Below, in pieces: positions 24,320-35,500 of a DNA stretch of 64,000 nt. Origin of the DNA: Leptolinea sp. HRD-7 (lineage in GTDB: Bacteria; Chloroflexota; Anaerolineae; Anaerolineales; Anaerolineaceae). The stretch lies in assembly GCA_024363285.1 (NCBI GenBank), contig AP024710.1, positions 2,946,001 through 3,010,000 of the forward strand. Direction: 5' to 3'. The position numbers and the translations under genes are program-made. Under the pieces are notes generated by a model. That model was not told the DNA's origin. It ran no database searches and saw only the letters and a program-made list of their open reading frames with translations. Each line of letters begins with the position of its first letter. Position 1 is the stretch's first letter.

Positions 24320-25392
24320 TCTTCTTGATCTCGGGTTATTACTCCGCCTCCCAGGCAAATATCATCAATATATAAAGCCGCTTGCTGCCCTGGAGTGATA
24401 TCACGCAAGGGTTTATCAAATTTTACACAAAGTGAGCCGTTTTCGCGAAACGATATTTTTGCCGGTTGTTCCGGAGCTTTGTAGCGAATTTTTACCATTA
24501 CATTCTGTAGCGAACTTTCAGGTTTGCCATTGATCCAATTCATATCAGCAATACCCATTACTGTTGAACCAAGCTCTTCTTTTTTTCCGATAACCAACGA
24601 ATTAGTGCTCGTATCCTTTCGGAGTACATAATACGGTTCCTGAATAGCACCCAACCCTTTTCGCTGCCCGATAGTGTAATTGGGTAATCCGTTATGTTCA
24701 CCAAGTATCCTCCCCCGAGTGTCCATTATCGGTCCGGGAGTGGAAATTTCAGGTGCTGCACGTCGGAGAAAATTGCGATAATCATCGCCTGCCAGAAAAC
24801 ACAAATCCTGGCTGTCTCGCTTTTCAGCTGTAGGCAGGTTATGTTCACGCGCCAGTTGACGAACAAACGGCTTTTCCATAGCCCCAATCGGCAAGATAGT
24901 GTACTGTAGTTGCTCCTGTGAAAGCCCGGAAAGCACATAGGATTGGTCCTTGTTTTCATCCAATCCCTTTCGTAAAATGACCTGCCCTTTATCGCTTTTT
25001 TCTAATCGAGCGTAATGACCAGTCGCTAATAAATCGGCACCCAGTTTTTTCGCTTCATCCAATAAAAAACCCCAACGAACTACCCGGTTGCATTGTACGC
25101 ATGGGTTAGGGGTCACCCCATTTCGATATCCATCAATAAAAAAATCAACGATCTTTTTATAAAAATAATCTCGTATATCAACAACATAAAATGGGATATC
25201 AAGACTGGAGGCAACCCTGCGGGCGGCTGCCATTGAATCCGGTGTGCAACAGGCGTTATCACATTCCCGGTCCGGCTCCGTCCAAAGACGCAGCATGATC
25301 CCGATAACGTCATATCCCTGCTTTTTAAGCAGAAGTGCTGCCACCGAGCTGTCAACACCGCCGCTCATTCCTACTACGACTCGTTGGGTCAT
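24316..25392 (-). CDS. mnmA: tRNA-specific 2-thiouridylase
   Basis: The 358-residue enzyme thiolates uridine 34 of Lys, Glu and Gln tRNAs. The ATP-binding PP-loop VGMSGGVDSSVAALLL is at the N-terminus. The catalytic cysteines are in NPCVQCN and in DSQDLCFLAG, and the C-terminal beta-barrel ends near TPGQQAALY. It takes persulfide sulfur that starts on a cysteine desulfurase, and the desulfurase is the gene immediately upstream, overlapping by 4 bases. Length is standard. The expected CxxC between PP-loop and first catalytic Cys region (CDNACCTPD) is also present, as in many anaerobe enzymes. Confidence 0.96.
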   Translation of the reverse strand: MTQRVVVGMSGGVDSSVAALLLKKQGYDVIGIMLRLWTEPDRECDNACCTPDSMAAARRVASSLDIPFYVVDIRDYFYKKIVDFFIDGYRNGVTPNPCVQCNRVVRWGFLLDEAKKLGADLLATGHYARLEKSDKGQVILRKGLDENKDQSYVLSGLSQEQLQYTILPIGAMEKPFVRQLAREHNLPTAEKRDSQDLCFLAGDDYRNFLRRAAPEISTPGPIMDTRGRILGEHNGLPNYTIGQRKGLGAIQEPYYVLRKDTSTNSLVIGKKEELGSTVMGIADMNWINGKPESSLQNVMVKIRYKAPEQPAKISFRENGSLCVKFDKPLRDITPGQQAALYIDDICLGGGVITRDQEE

Positions 25393-26537
25393 TGGCGTAA
25401 CTTTTCTACCGATTCTGAAACAGCCTCTGCCAGTGAAACAACCTGTTCGAGCGTATTTGAGCTTCCGAGAGTAATACGCAAAGAACCTAATGCCATCTCC
25501 GGCTTGATGCCCAACGCGAGTAGAACATCAGAAGGCGTAGGTGAACCTACTTTGCAGGCAGAACCTGATGAACAGGCAAAACCTCGTACATCCAACATGG
25601 TCAATAGCCGGTTACCATCAATGCCTTCAAAAACAAAACTGGCATGATTGGGTAATCTTCTTGTCGGGTGACCGGTCAATAGTACACCGGGTATTAAATC
25701 GAGAATTCGCGCGATCAATTCATCACGCAGGCAAGAGATCAGGGCGTTACGCTCTTGTAAATCAGACTGAGCCATAGAAAAAGCCTTTGCCAGCCCAACG
25801 ATCAATGGAACATTCTGGGTACCAGCACGAAAATGGTTTTCCTGACCGCCTCCGGTCTGAATTGGTAAAAGTTGTGGATTACCGCTCATACCAAGTAAGC
25901 CGATACCTTTCGGTCCGTACATCTTATGCGCCCCGATTGAGATCAAGTCGAGATTGTCACGGATCAAATCCATTGGAAGATGAGCTGCAGCCTGCACAGC
26001 GTCACTATGAAATGGAACGCCAGCCTCACGGCATACAACGCCAATCTCGTCAACCGGGTTGATCGTACCGATCTCATTGTTCCCATAAATGACAGTGACA
26101 AGAGCCGTTCTCGATGAAATCCTTTTTCTAATTTCTTCAGGATCCACCATCCCGTAAGAATCAACAGGTAAAGTGATCAGCTTAAACCCGAATTCATTTA
26201 CCAGCTGTTTCGCGGTTAGTGAAACCGCATGGTGTTCCACTGGAGTTGTGATGATCTCATCCGCGCCTTTATGTTTTCTGCGCCAGAGAACTGTCCCCCG
26301 TATGGCTAAATTGTCACTTTCAGTTCCACCTGATGTGAAAACCACGTGATCAGGTTTGACATTCAACAATCCGGAACATTCTAATCGAGCTGCCTCCAAA
26401 GCGGCTTCCGCTCTCTGCCCCCAGACATGAACTGAAGAAGGATTACCGAAATCCTCAGAAAAATAAGGAAGCATCTCTTTCAAAACGACCGGGTTGACCG
26501 GTGTTGTAGCAGCGTAATCAAAATATTCTCTATCCAT
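25389..26537 (-). CDS. iscS: Cysteine desulfurase (NifS/IscS family)
   Basis: A PLP enzyme that releases alanine from cysteine and carries the sulfur as a persulfide. The start is probably the ATG at 26537 (382 residues), with GGTGA upstream; TTG and GTG alternatives lie 4 and 3 codons earlier. The protein begins REYFDYAATTPVNP. The PLP lysine is in ISIGAHKMYGPKG and the active cysteine loop is CSSGSACKVGSPTPSDVL. Coupling with mnmA suggests its main task here is tRNA thiolation, though Fe-S assembly is also possible. No IscU or SufU gene is adjacent. Confidence 0.94.
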   Translation of the reverse strand: MDREYFDYAATTPVNPVVLKEMLPYFSEDFGNPSSVHVWGQRAEAALEAARLECSGLLNVKPDHVVFTSGGTESDNLAIRGTVLWRRKHKGADEIITTPVEHHAVSLTAKQLVNEFGFKLITLPVDSYGMVDPEEIRKRISSRTALVTVIYGNNEIGTINPVDEIGVVCREAGVPFHSDAVQAAAHLPMDLIRDNLDLISIGAHKMYGPKGIGLLGMSGNPQLLPIQTGGGQENHFRAGTQNVPLIVGLAKAFSMAQSDLQERNALISCLRDELIARILDLIPGVLLTGHPTRRLPNHASFVFEGIDGNRLLTMLDVRGFACSSGSACKVGSPTPSDVLLALGIKPEMALGSLRITLGSSNTLEQVVSLAEAVSESVEKLRQ

Positions 26538-26558
26538 TACATTCACCAATTGAAAAAG

Positions 26559-26586
26559 ATTATAGCACGCAAGATTAGGCCATCAA
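26559..26586 (-). promoter_or_regulatory. Promoter of the desulfurase-mnmA operon
   Basis: On the - strand TTGATG (26586-26581) and TATAAT (26564-26559) are separated by 16 bases, 22 bases before the ATG at 26537. Confidence 0.7.
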
Positions 26587-26607
26587 CTTTCATACATAGC
26601 CCCTGAC

Positions 26608-26616
26608 TGATATAAT
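26608..26616 (+). promoter_or_regulatory. Extended -10 promoter of the phosphohexomutase gene
   Basis: TGATATAAT is a perfect extended -10 element (TGNTATAAT). The -35 region is weak, as is usual for this type. The predicted start near 26623 rules out the in-frame ATG at 26615 and supports the ATG at 26651. Confidence 0.65.
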
Positions 26617-26650
26617 GCTTTTAATTCAAACTTTAACAAAAGAGGTCAAA

Positions 26651-28072
26651 ATGACTTTTCAGATTCATTTTGGAACAGATGGATGGCGCGGGGTTATAGC
26701 GGAAGATTATACATTTGACAATGTCCGCCGTTGCGCTCAAGGTTTTGCGGATTACATGATCTCCACCGGAAACGCTGGCAAATGGTTTATTGTTGGACAT
26801 GACAAGCGATTCGGCTCTGAGAACTTTGCTCTTGCCGCCGCTGAAGTTCTGGCCGGAAATGGATTAAAGGTTTACCTGACCGATGGAGCCACTCCCACCC
26901 CGGTCATCGCATTTTCTGTTGTTAACCGAAAAGCCGCGGGAGCTATTAACATTACCGCTTCACATAATCCTCCTTCTGACAACGGATTCAAGGTTCGTAA
27001 TTTTACAGGTGGAGCCATTGATCCTCAGGGTTTAGTGCAAATTGAAAAAGGCATTCCGGATTCTCTGGCAGACGTGAAACGAATGACGGCCGAAGAAGCT
27101 TTTGAAAAAGGTTTGATCGTCAAATTTGATCCCGCCCCCGCATACCTTGAACATTTAAAAGACCTGATTGATGTTGAACCCATTAAGAAAGCCGGTTTGA
27201 ATATTGTTGTCGATACCATGTGGGGGAATGGCGCTGGCTGGTTCACGGAAATTCTGGGAGGTGGAAAAACAAAAATTCTTGAAATCCACAATACCCGAAA
27301 TCCATCATTCCCTGAAATGAAACGCCCGGAACCCATTCCACCCAACATCAATGTCGGTCTTAAAACCACAGTTGAAACAAAGTCTGATGTTTTAATTATC
27401 ACAGATGGAGATGCCGACCGCGTGGGTATTGGCGATGAGAAAGGAAATTTTGTTAATCAACTTCAGGTTTATGCACTGCTTGCGTACTATCTTCTCAAAA
27501 TTCGGGGCGAACGCGGCGCAATTGTGCGAACCCTTTCTACCACCTGCATGCTGGATAAGCTCGGAAAGATCTATGATGTTCCAGTATACGAAACCGGAGT
27601 AGGCTTCAAATATGTCGCTCCAAAGATGACTGAAACCGACGCGCTGATGGGCGGTGAAGAATCCGGAGGATTCGCATTCCGGGGCAACGTTCCAGAACGT
27701 GATGGTATCCTGGCCGGTCTGTATTTCCTCGATTTGATGGTCAAAACCGGCAAGAAACCCTCCGAATTGATCGATGAACTGTATTCAATTGTCGGCCCTC
27801 ATTTCTACGATCGTATTGACAGCGGATTTTCCGGTGACCGCAAGACCCGCGAAAAAATGATTCTTGAAGCGAAACCAAAAACGATTGGCGGACTGGGTGT
27901 TACCCGACTTGACACCACAGATGGTTTCAAATTTGTTCTGGAAGACGGCGGTTGGATGCTTATCCGCTTCTCTGGCACAGAACCCATCATGCGGGTTTAC
28001 ACAGAAACCACCCATAAAGATAAAGTCCAGGCTATTCTTCAGGATGGATTGAAGATTGCCGGCCTGGCATAG
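26651..28072 (+). CDS. Phosphoglucomutase/phosphomannomutase family protein
   Basis: A 473-residue alpha-D-phosphohexomutase that moves phosphate between C1 and C6 of a hexose. The phosphoserine is S104 in [11 protein letters not shown], the magnesium loop is [11 protein letters not shown], the sugar-binding loop is GGEESGGF, and the phosphate-binding loop is [13 protein letters not shown] start it at the ATG at 26651 because GAGGT precedes it and the promoter excludes the earlier ATG. Glucose, mannose and glucosamine forms cannot be separated by eye. It leads a run with tatD and a polyprenyl synthase, spaced 6 bases and overlapped. Confidence 0.93.
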   Translation: MTFQIHFGTDGWRGVIAEDYTFDNVRRCAQGFADYMISTGNAGKWFIVGHDKRFGSENFALAAAEVLAGNGLKVYLTDGATPTPVIAFSVVNRKAAGAINITASHNPPSDNGFKVRNFTGGAIDPQGLVQIEKGIPDSLADVKRMTAEEAFEKGLIVKFDPAPAYLEHLKDLIDVEPIKKAGLNIVVDTMWGNGAGWFTEILGGGKTKILEIHNTRNPSFPEMKRPEPIPPNINVGLKTTVETKSDVLIITDGDADRVGIGDEKGNFVNQLQVYALLAYYLLKIRGERGAIVRTLSTTCMLDKLGKIYDVPVYETGVGFKYVAPKMTETDALMGGEESGGFAFRGNVPERDGILAGLYFLDLMVKTGKKPSELIDELYSIVGPHFYDRIDSGFSGDRKTREKMILEAKPKTIGGLGVTRLDTTDGFKFVLEDGGWMLIRFSGTEPIMRVYTETTHKDKVQAILQDGLKIAGLA

Positions 28073-28078
28073 GCATTT

Positions 28079-28864
28079 GTGATCATTGATACACACTGCC
28101 ATCTGAACTTTAACTTATTCCAGGACGACCTGCCTGAAGTACTCTCCAGAGCCAGGGATTGCGGGGTCGGAAGGATTGTTGTTCCTGCGACCGATCTAGC
28201 TTCATCCCATCAAGCGATTGAGCTAAGTCACAAGTACCCTGAGGTTTATGCCGCGGTTGGAATTCACCCGAATGACTGCGACAGGTTCACAATCGCCGAT
28301 GTTGATAAGCTGCAAGAACTGGCTTTGGATCCACGAGTGGTTGCAATAGGAGAAATAGGTCTGGATAAATACCATGATGATGTGGATCTACCGGTTCAGC
28401 AGACAGCTTTTGAGGCGCAATTGGATCTAGCTCTTTCTCTCAACCTCCCGGTTTTACTCCATAACCGGGAAGCTGATGAAGAAATGAAGTCAACTCTTCA
28501 ACGCTGGTATGACGGTAAGACAAATTCTCGGACAGGTATTCTCCATGCGTTCAGTTCTCCTATAGAATTCGCATGGTTTGCCATAAATTTGGGTTTTTAT
28601 CTGGGTTTCGGCGGACCAATCACGTACAAAAATTCAGGATCAAAAAAAGAAATTATCAGTGAGATCCGGCGAGACCGGGTTGTTCTGGAAACAGATGCGC
28701 CTTTTCTTTCGCCGCAAACTAAAAGAGGTAAACGGAATGAACCATCCTTTACAGTGTTTATTGCGGAAGAAGTCGCGAACATTTGGAAAACCTCTTTTAC
28801 TGAAGTTGCAGAAATAACAACGCAAAATGCTGCCAGGATATTTCAATGGAACAATTTGATGTGA
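28079..28864 (+). CDS. tatD: TatD family metal-dependent deoxyribonuclease
   Basis: A 261-residue TIM-barrel hydrolase. Metal ligands are in DTHCHLNF at the N-terminus, AIGEIGLDKY (about residue 95), LHNREAD, LHAFSS and ETDAPFLSPQ (about 208). Family members act as 3'-5' DNA exonucleases in repair and possibly on D-aminoacyl-tRNA. The start codon is GTG, 6 bases after the mutase stop. The 3' end overlaps the polyprenyl synthase gene by 19 bases. Confidence 0.93.
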   Translation: MIIDTHCHLNFNLFQDDLPEVLSRARDCGVGRIVVPATDLASSHQAIELSHKYPEVYAAVGIHPNDCDRFTIADVDKLQELALDPRVVAIGEIGLDKYHDDVDLPVQQTAFEAQLDLALSLNLPVLLHNREADEEMKSTLQRWYDGKTNSRTGILHAFSSPIEFAWFAINLGFYLGFGGPITYKNSGSKKEIISEIRRDRVVLETDAPFLSPQTKRGKRNEPSFTVFIAEEVANIWKTSFTEVAEITTQNAARIFQWNNLM

Positions 28865-29832
28865 TAGCCGCGAATTCCATTTTCGAATATGTAAAACCCG
28901 ACATTCAAGAAGTGGAGAGGTTGATAAGACTTCAGGGGTTGGACAGTCATCCGGATCTGGGTAAAGCGTTGGATGTATTGCTTTCCTCCGGTGGAAAACG
29001 TTTGCGCCCCACTATCACCATTCTGGCAGGAAAATCTTTAAAAGCAGACCCTAAACGAATTTTAACTATGGCAGCTTCAATAGAGCTGCTGCATACAGCC
29101 ACTCTCGTTCACGATGACTTGATTGACGCGTCATTATTGCGCAGAGGATCACCAACCCTTAACTCTCAATGGTCAGCAGGCGCAACAGTGTTAACTGGCG
29201 ACTTTCTGTTTGCCTCTGCCGCCCGCCTTTCATCGGATTCAACTTCAATTGAAGCCCTAAAATTATTTTCACAAACGCTTCGGACCATAGTTAATGGTGA
29301 GATCAGTCAAATGTTCACTTCGCGCTGTAAACCGGGAATGGATGAATATTACAACCGTATCTATGCGAAAACAGCGTCTTTATTTGAAACCTCCGCTGCG
29401 GTGGCCGGTATTATTGCAGAAGCCGGCAAACAAATAACCGAATCACTTTCTACATTTGGACGCGAGATCGGCATGGCATTCCAGATTGTAGATGACATTC
29501 TGGATTTCACCGGTGATGAAAATGTTATGGGAAAACCAAAAGGCAGCGACCTGCGTCAGGGATTGATTACCTTACCAGCTCAGCTATTCTTTGAGAAGTT
29601 CCCTACCCATCCACTGGTAAAGAAAGTTCTGGAAACAGGATGCCTGGATGATAAAAATGATATCGGCCAAATGGTTTCAGACATTTTAAAATCGGATGTC
29701 ATTGAGCAATCCTATAATATTGCTAATGACTTTATTCAAAAAGGCAATGATGCTCTTTCGCCATTACCCGATAACCGGGAAAAGCACATGCTGATCAGTC
29801 TGGCACAATCCCAGGTTCGCAGGAATTTTTAA
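28846..29832 (+). CDS. Polyprenyl (geranylgeranyl/farnesyl-type) diphosphate synthase
   Basis: A 328-residue trans-prenyltransferase that extends allylic diphosphates with isopentenyl diphosphate. The first Asp-rich motif is in LVHDDLIDASLLRRG and the second in QIVDDILDFTGD, followed by KGSDLRQGLITLPA. GGKRLRP near residue 50 binds diphosphate. The residues before the first Asp-rich motif (ELLHTATL) are small or medium, which allows long products such as the quinone side chain, but chain length is not determined here. It overlaps tatD. Confidence 0.92.
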   Translation: MEQFDVIAANSIFEYVKPDIQEVERLIRLQGLDSHPDLGKALDVLLSSGGKRLRPTITILAGKSLKADPKRILTMAASIELLHTATLVHDDLIDASLLRRGSPTLNSQWSAGATVLTGDFLFASAARLSSDSTSIEALKLFSQTLRTIVNGEISQMFTSRCKPGMDEYYNRIYAKTASLFETSAAVAGIIAEAGKQITESLSTFGREIGMAFQIVDDILDFTGDENVMGKPKGSDLRQGLITLPAQLFFEKFPTHPLVKKVLETGCLDDKNDIGQMVSDILKSDVIEQSYNIANDFIQKGNDALSPLPDNREKHMLISLAQSQVRRNF

Positions 29833-29868
29833 CAATTATCAAACAGTTCAGGGAACAAAATATCTATC

Positions 29869-32415
29869 ATGTTTAAACGGAATAATCTCCAACGATTATT
29901 GCTATTAATTACCGCGATTGAAGGGGTTGCTACCCTGGCACTTACCGCAATGATTCCCGGAGAGCGAAATGGCAACCTCCCCGGAGGTTTCTCTACGACT
30001 CGTTTTTGTATTTTGATAATGATCGCGATTGGAAGCGTTTTGTTTTTTCTTTTATCGCTGGACCATAAGGTCACCAATCGCTATAGAACAACATTTTTCG
30101 AGAAAATCCAGAAGCACGAGACAACGCAGGCGATTATTACTGTTGTCTCGTTATTCATCCTTTTTTTCCCGCCAATCATATTAAGGGTTGAATACCAGGC
30201 ACAATTTTTCAGGCTTTTCTTTTTTGCAGCCTGGTTCGCCATCTTAAACCTCCAGATGACAATTTTTAAATGGGTGCTGACCATCCTCGAAAATGGCGCA
30301 GACGCATTTTTGCAACAGGTGAACAATTCAATAAAACCGATATTACCCTGGATAATTTGTATACTCTTTCCGATACTATTCCTTACTCCCCGCCTGTGGG
30401 TCTTTGGAGACCGGATATACACAGTCGGCAATGATTTCGTTCCACTTTACGCATACAAAGTCTATTTACTGGATTTTCTCGTAAACTTTAGAATGCCGCT
30501 CTGGTCGCCATCAGAATCAGCGGGCTTTCCCTTTTTAGCTTCTCCCCTTACTCAGGCAATTTATCCCTTAAACATTCCCCTCGCGGTGTATTACTGGTGG
30601 CATGGTAGTTATGGATTAATTGACCATACATGGTATTCCGCGTTGGGTATCTCAATTTTTGCCTGTGGTATGTTTGCCTGGCTCCGGCAATTTCGGTGGA
30701 AAGAAACATATGCACTAATTGCAGCCCTTATTACCAGCATAGCTTTCCCCCTACCGGAATTATTGCGGTTTACATTTGCCATACACAATTATGCCTGGCT
30801 CCCTTGGATACTTTTTTATCTTACAGACATTTTTAGAACCCCTCTTGAAAAAAAGTCATTTCAGTATTACCTCGGAATGGGGTTTGTACTGTTTAGTTTT
30901 GTAACTGCCAGTTATACATATTATGTTTTCTATTCGATTTTTTTGTTGATCCCATATTCAATTGTTCTTCTACTGAATCCATGCCGAAGACGTATTGGTT
31001 TTGCTGAATGGAAATTTAGTTTCAAACCGATATTTCGGATCTTCCTTGTTGGTGCTACAACCTTAATCCTGTTATCACCATACCTGATCAATATTGTTGT
31101 TACACTCTTCCAGGTAACTGGAAGAGGTATCCGCGATTTTGACTATTCTACCCAGCACTTATTCTCTTGGATTGATATTTTGGGCTCGTTTGTTTATCCG
31201 CCTGTTGCCTCCGCGGAAGGTTGGTTTTATATCGGTATCATTCCTCTGTCATTGCTGATTAACTATTTCATATCGCCTAAAACTGACCCGAATAAAAACA
31301 TCCAGGAACAATGGTACCAATCACCGGCTGTAAAAATCACGCTTGCGGGCCTTATTATATTCGTTCTGTCTCTTGCCATGGGAAGGGATTCAATAATCTT
31401 CAAATTCTTTTGGGACAATCTGCCATTCTTCTATTCCTTCCGGAACTGGGGGAGGTTCTGCATAATGTTGCTGCCGCTTTTCGGGTTCGGACTGGCAGCC
31501 TCGCTGGAGGTATTTTTCTCCCAGTTGACGGAATTACATAAAAATTATTCCAATAAAGCGTTTTATTTAACTCTCGCGAGATGGACCGCGTTATATTTGC
31601 TTTTATTCGCAGCTCAAAGTTACGCCCGTACATTTGAACTCAATGGAACCTGGAGCGCGAGTTTCTACAACCTGAATTCGAGAATCTGGTTATTCCAGGT
31701 ATCAATAATTGTTTCCTGGATTGTTCTCCTCTTGGTAATTATTTTGTCTTTTTGGAAAAAGTTTCCTGGGTTTTCCCGGGTAATTCCGCCAATTCTTGTT
31801 CTTGTAACTTTTTTTGACCTGTTCCCGGTGGGAGCTTTCCAATGGCTGGTCATAACTTATCCAGAAGAAAATCCACCTGGACGACTGAACCTGATCAACA
31901 ACGCCATACCATCCTCATTCAGATACCCAAGAACATTCGGAAAGTCAAATATCTCATTGACCCCGGAATATTCGATGGGGCCTTATCCCACATGGTATTA
32001 CGCTCGATACTGGGATTTCTTTTTCAAATACGCATCCGAAGAAGAAATTTTTAACAGTTTTCTCGGAAAAGATAATAAAGGCCGAAGGATTTTTATAACT
32101 CCTTCGATTGATTATCAAACGATAGCCGGTTTCATGAAGGACGCGGAGAACTTCCCCGGCACTTATGAAGTCACAGGGTATGATGGAGAAAATCTACAGG
32201 TTGACGTTGAATCGAGAGAAGCGGGATTTCTGAGCTTCATCGATAACTGGGATCCTTTCTGGACGGTCAAAGTAAATGATGAACCCGCAAAACTTGAAAA
32301 ACTATTTGATACATTCAAATCGGTGAAAATTCCAGCCGGAAAGTCAACCATCCGCTTCGAATACAAACCTGAATTTTTTCCATTAAAAGAATTGAGAGAG
32401 CTTATTTCAAACTAA
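29869..32415 (+). CDS. YfhO-like polytopic membrane protein
   Basis: The 848-residue protein has about a dozen membrane segments over residues 8-660. The second half carries family-like loops such as FYSFRNWGRFCIMLLPLFGFG, and a roughly 180-residue soluble C-terminal domain ends with AGFLSFIDNWDPFWTVKVND and a Lys/Glu-rich tail. This arrangement matches the YfhO (PF09586) group, thought to act in glycosylation of surface polymers such as lipoteichoic acid, with a polyprenyl-linked sugar donor. Its position beside the polyprenyl synthase fits but does not prove this. Composition is clearly A/T-richer than the flanks. Confidence 0.75.
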   Translation: MFKRNNLQRLLLLITAIEGVATLALTAMIPGERNGNLPGGFSTTRFCILIMIAIGSVLFFLLSLDHKVTNRYRTTFFEKIQKHETTQAIITVVSLFILFFPPIILRVEYQAQFFRLFFFAAWFAILNLQMTIFKWVLTILENGADAFLQQVNNSIKPILPWIICILFPILFLTPRLWVFGDRIYTVGNDFVPLYAYKVYLLDFLVNFRMPLWSPSESAGFPFLASPLTQAIYPLNIPLAVYYWWHGSYGLIDHTWYSALGISIFACGMFAWLRQFRWKETYALIAALITSIAFPLPELLRFTFAIHNYAWLPWILFYLTDIFRTPLEKKSFQYYLGMGFVLFSFVTASYTYYVFYSIFLLIPYSIVLLLNPCRRRIGFAEWKFSFKPIFRIFLVGATTLILLSPYLINIVVTLFQVTGRGIRDFDYSTQHLFSWIDILGSFVYPPVASAEGWFYIGIIPLSLLINYFISPKTDPNKNIQEQWYQSPAVKITLAGLIIFVLSLAMGRDSIIFKFFWDNLPFFYSFRNWGRFCIMLLPLFGFGLAASLEVFFSQLTELHKNYSNKAFYLTLARWTALYLLLFAAQSYARTFELNGTWSASFYNLNSRIWLFQVSIIVSWIVLLLVIILSFWKKFPGFSRVIPPILVLVTFFDLFPVGAFQWLVITYPEENPPGRLNLINNAIPSSFRYPRTFGKSNISLTPEYSMGPYPTWYYARYWDFFFKYASEEEIFNSFLGKDNKGRRIFITPSIDYQTIAGFMKDAENFPGTYEVTGYDGENLQVDVESREAGFLSFIDNWDPFWTVKVNDEPAKLEKLFDTFKSVKIPAGKSTIRFEYKPEFFPLKELRELISN

Positions 32416-32439
32416 TCCCCCCCAAGAAGATCATAGTAG

Positions 32440-32483
32440 AAAAAGAGGAGAGGCAAACAAAGTAACCCTCCTCTTTTTTTTTT
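32440..32483 (+). terminator. Terminator after the YfhO-like gene
   Basis: AAAAAGAGGAG (32440-32450) pairs with CTCCTCTTTTT (32468-32478), followed by further Ts. It insulates the lipid synthase cluster from the upstream genes. Confidence 0.85.
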
Positions 32484-32510
32484 CGCAGAACCAATTTCAA
32501 ATATCCGGGT

Positions 32511-32553
32511 TATAGCAAAAAAGCTCACACCATCCTTTGATGAAATTGCTATA
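32511..32553 (+). promoter_or_regulatory. Inverted repeat before the Pfa-like cluster
   Basis: TATAGCAA (32511-32518) and TTGCTATA (32546-32553) form a perfect 8-bp inverted repeat with a 27-base gap, ending just before the GGAGG ribosome-binding site of the synthase gene. It may be an operator or an RNA stem. I see no convincing -35/-10 pair here. Confidence 0.4.
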
Positions 32554-32567
32554 CCGGAGGCTTCGCG

Positions 32568-35500
32568 ATGAAATCCAATTCCAATATGGATAAAAAACTA
32601 AAAACCACCCCGATCGCCATTATCGGGATTTCCGCCATTTTCCCCGGCGCTACCAACAAGCAGGAATACTGGGACAATATTCTAAACAAGATCGATACCG
32701 TTACTGATGTTCCTGCTACCCGTTGGAATATTGACGATTATTACGACCCCGATCCAAAAGCGGAAGACAAAACCTATTGCAAACGCGGCGGTTTTATCCC
32801 CGATATTGATTTCGACCCTGCCGAGTTTGGTCTACCTCCCAACTTATTGGAAGCTACCGATGTCTCGCAATTGCTGGGTCTCGTGGCAGCTCGTGATTGC
32901 CTGGAGGATGCCGGTTATAGCGATGAATCCAGATACTCCCGCGAAAATACGGGAGTCATTCTGGGAATGGTGGGGATTGGCAGCAAACTGGTCATCCCCT
33001 TGATGGCCCGTCTCCAATATCCTGTGTGGGATAAAGTTCTTAAATCCTACGGGATCGCGGATGAACATCGTGCCGGTATCATTGAAAAAATTAAACTGGC
33101 TTATCCACGATGGGAAGAAAATTCATTTCCAGGGTCTATCGGGAATGTGGTCGCCGGACGTATCGCCAACCGGTTTAATTTTGGTGGCACCAACTGTGTG
33201 GTTGACGCAGCCTGCGCAAGTTCTCTGGCGGCCATTCGGATGGCAGTGGGAGAACTGATCGAAGGACGCGCTGACATGATGCTAACCGGTGGTGTTGACA
33301 TGGACAATTCCATCGGCGCTTATTTGTGCTTTAGCAAAACACCCGCCTTCTCCAAAGGCGAAAGAGTACGCACGTTTGATCAGGACTCCGACGGTATGAT
33401 GGTCGGAGAAGGGATCGGAATGGTTTTGTTAAAACGGTTGGAAGATGCCAAACGTGACGGTGACCGAATTTACGCTGTGATCAAAGGTATTGGGACATCC
33501 AGTGACGGACGTTTCAAATCGATCTACGCGCCTCGACCTGACGGTCAATCACTGGCATTGAGCAGAGCATATGACGAAGCCGGGTTTGATCCCTCAACCG
33601 TTGGTCTCATTGAAGCTCATGGCACCGGTACAATGGCCGGCGACCCGGCTGAATTCCAGGGTTTGAAGGATTATTTCTCAGAATATGTGAAAGAAAAACA
33701 GCAGATAGCTATAGGCAGCGTTAAATCACAGATCGCCCACACAAAGGCAGCCGCCGGTGTTGCCAGTCTGATCAAGTCAGCGCTTGCCCTTCACAACAAA
33801 ATTCTTCCAGCCACGATTAATGTCCAAAATCCGAATCCCAAACTGGGTGTAGAAGAGTCTCCGTTTTACATCAATACAGAAGTTCGTCCGTGGTTCCGTA
33901 AAGGAGGCAACCCTCGCCGCGTGGGTGTAAGTTCATTTGGATTTGGCGGAACAAACTTCCACGTAGCATTGGAAGAATACGAGGAAGAGCACTCAACTTC
34001 GTACAGAAATCACTCCACGCCCGGAATTATTCTGCTGCACGCGCCAACAACGGATGAGTTGATAGCTTCTATCCTGGAATGGAAGGATAAGTTATCAGGA
34101 CCAGCATCAACGGTAGCCTTAAATAATTTGATTTCTACTTCCTCAACATCTCCCATTCCCTTATCGGATTGCAGGATTGGTTTCACCGCGCTGGATGTGA
34201 ATGAAACAATTTCAAAATTAATGACTGCTGTTGACCTGATCCGGTCAAAAGGGAATGAAGAATCGGCCGAATATCCGTCTGGTGTTTACTACCGGAAAGA
34301 GGGTATAGACCCATCTGGTAAAGTTGTGGCCCTGTTCCCAGGGCAGGGTTCGCAATATCTCAATATGGGAATTGAATTGGCCCGTAACTTTCCTGAAGTT
34401 CGCCAGTCTTTTGATTCTATGAACAGACTGTTTGAGAAAAACAACGAAAAACCAATAACTGACTTTATTTATCCCGTACCTGTATTTAGTGAAACGGCAA
34501 AAGAAAAACAAACCCGTGATCTTACCCGAACCGACTATGCCCAGCCTGCCATTGGTACATTCAGTGTCGGTTTGTACCAGCTGCTCTCCAGATCTGGCTT
34601 CAAACCAGATTTCGCGGCCGGTCATAGCTTTGGTGAGTTGACAGCCCTATGGGCGGCTGGCGTTTATTCCGATGACGACTATTTCTTCCTGGCACGCTCC
34701 CGCGGTAAAGCTATGGCTCCGCTGTCTGATCCTGATTTCGACGCTGGAACCATGTTGGCGGTCAAAGGCGATGTAGAGAAAATCCGTGAAGAAATCAAGA
34801 AATTCCCCGAAATAAAACTGGCAAACTGGAATTCCAATTCACAAGCCGTTATTGCCGGCTCAAAACCGGCTGTAGCTGAAATCCAAAAAGCTCTTGCGGA
34901 AAAAGGTTATTCGGTCGTTCCGTTGGATGTTGCCGCTGCCTTCCACACCCCTTTGGTCGGGCACGCTCAGAAACCGTTCGCATCCGCCATCGACCAGGTG
35001 ATGTTCAAAAAACCGGCCGTCAGGGTGTATTCCAACACGACCGGTGAAAAATATCCCACAGATGCTGAAAGCATTAAAAAGATACTTGCAGGTCACATCC
35101 TCAATTCCGTATTATTCCAGAAAGAGATCGAAACCATCTATTCCGATGGTGGTCGCGTATTCGTAGAAATTGGCCCGAAAAATGTGTTAACCAACCTGGT
35201 CAACACTATCCTGGATGGCAAACCACACTACGCGATTGCCCTGAATGGCAGCTCGAAAAAAGACAGCGATCGCCAATATCGTGACGCATTGACCCAGTTA
35301 CGCGTTCTTGGCTTATCTCTGGATATACGTGATCCCTATGTGCTTGAGACCCAGCCTACCGCAAAAAAGCCATCATCGGTCACCATCAAATTGAACGGTG
35401 GTCTTTACCTTTCGCAAATAACCCGTGATGCCTTCCAAAATGCCGTCAGCAAGAAAAATAACCTGAGCTTACATGCCGGTGAGATTAACAATATGTTATC

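Noticed and set aside
26615-26650. Longer N-terminus of the phosphohexomutase
   Set aside because: The ATG at 26615 lies inside the -10 promoter element, upstream of the expected transcript start.
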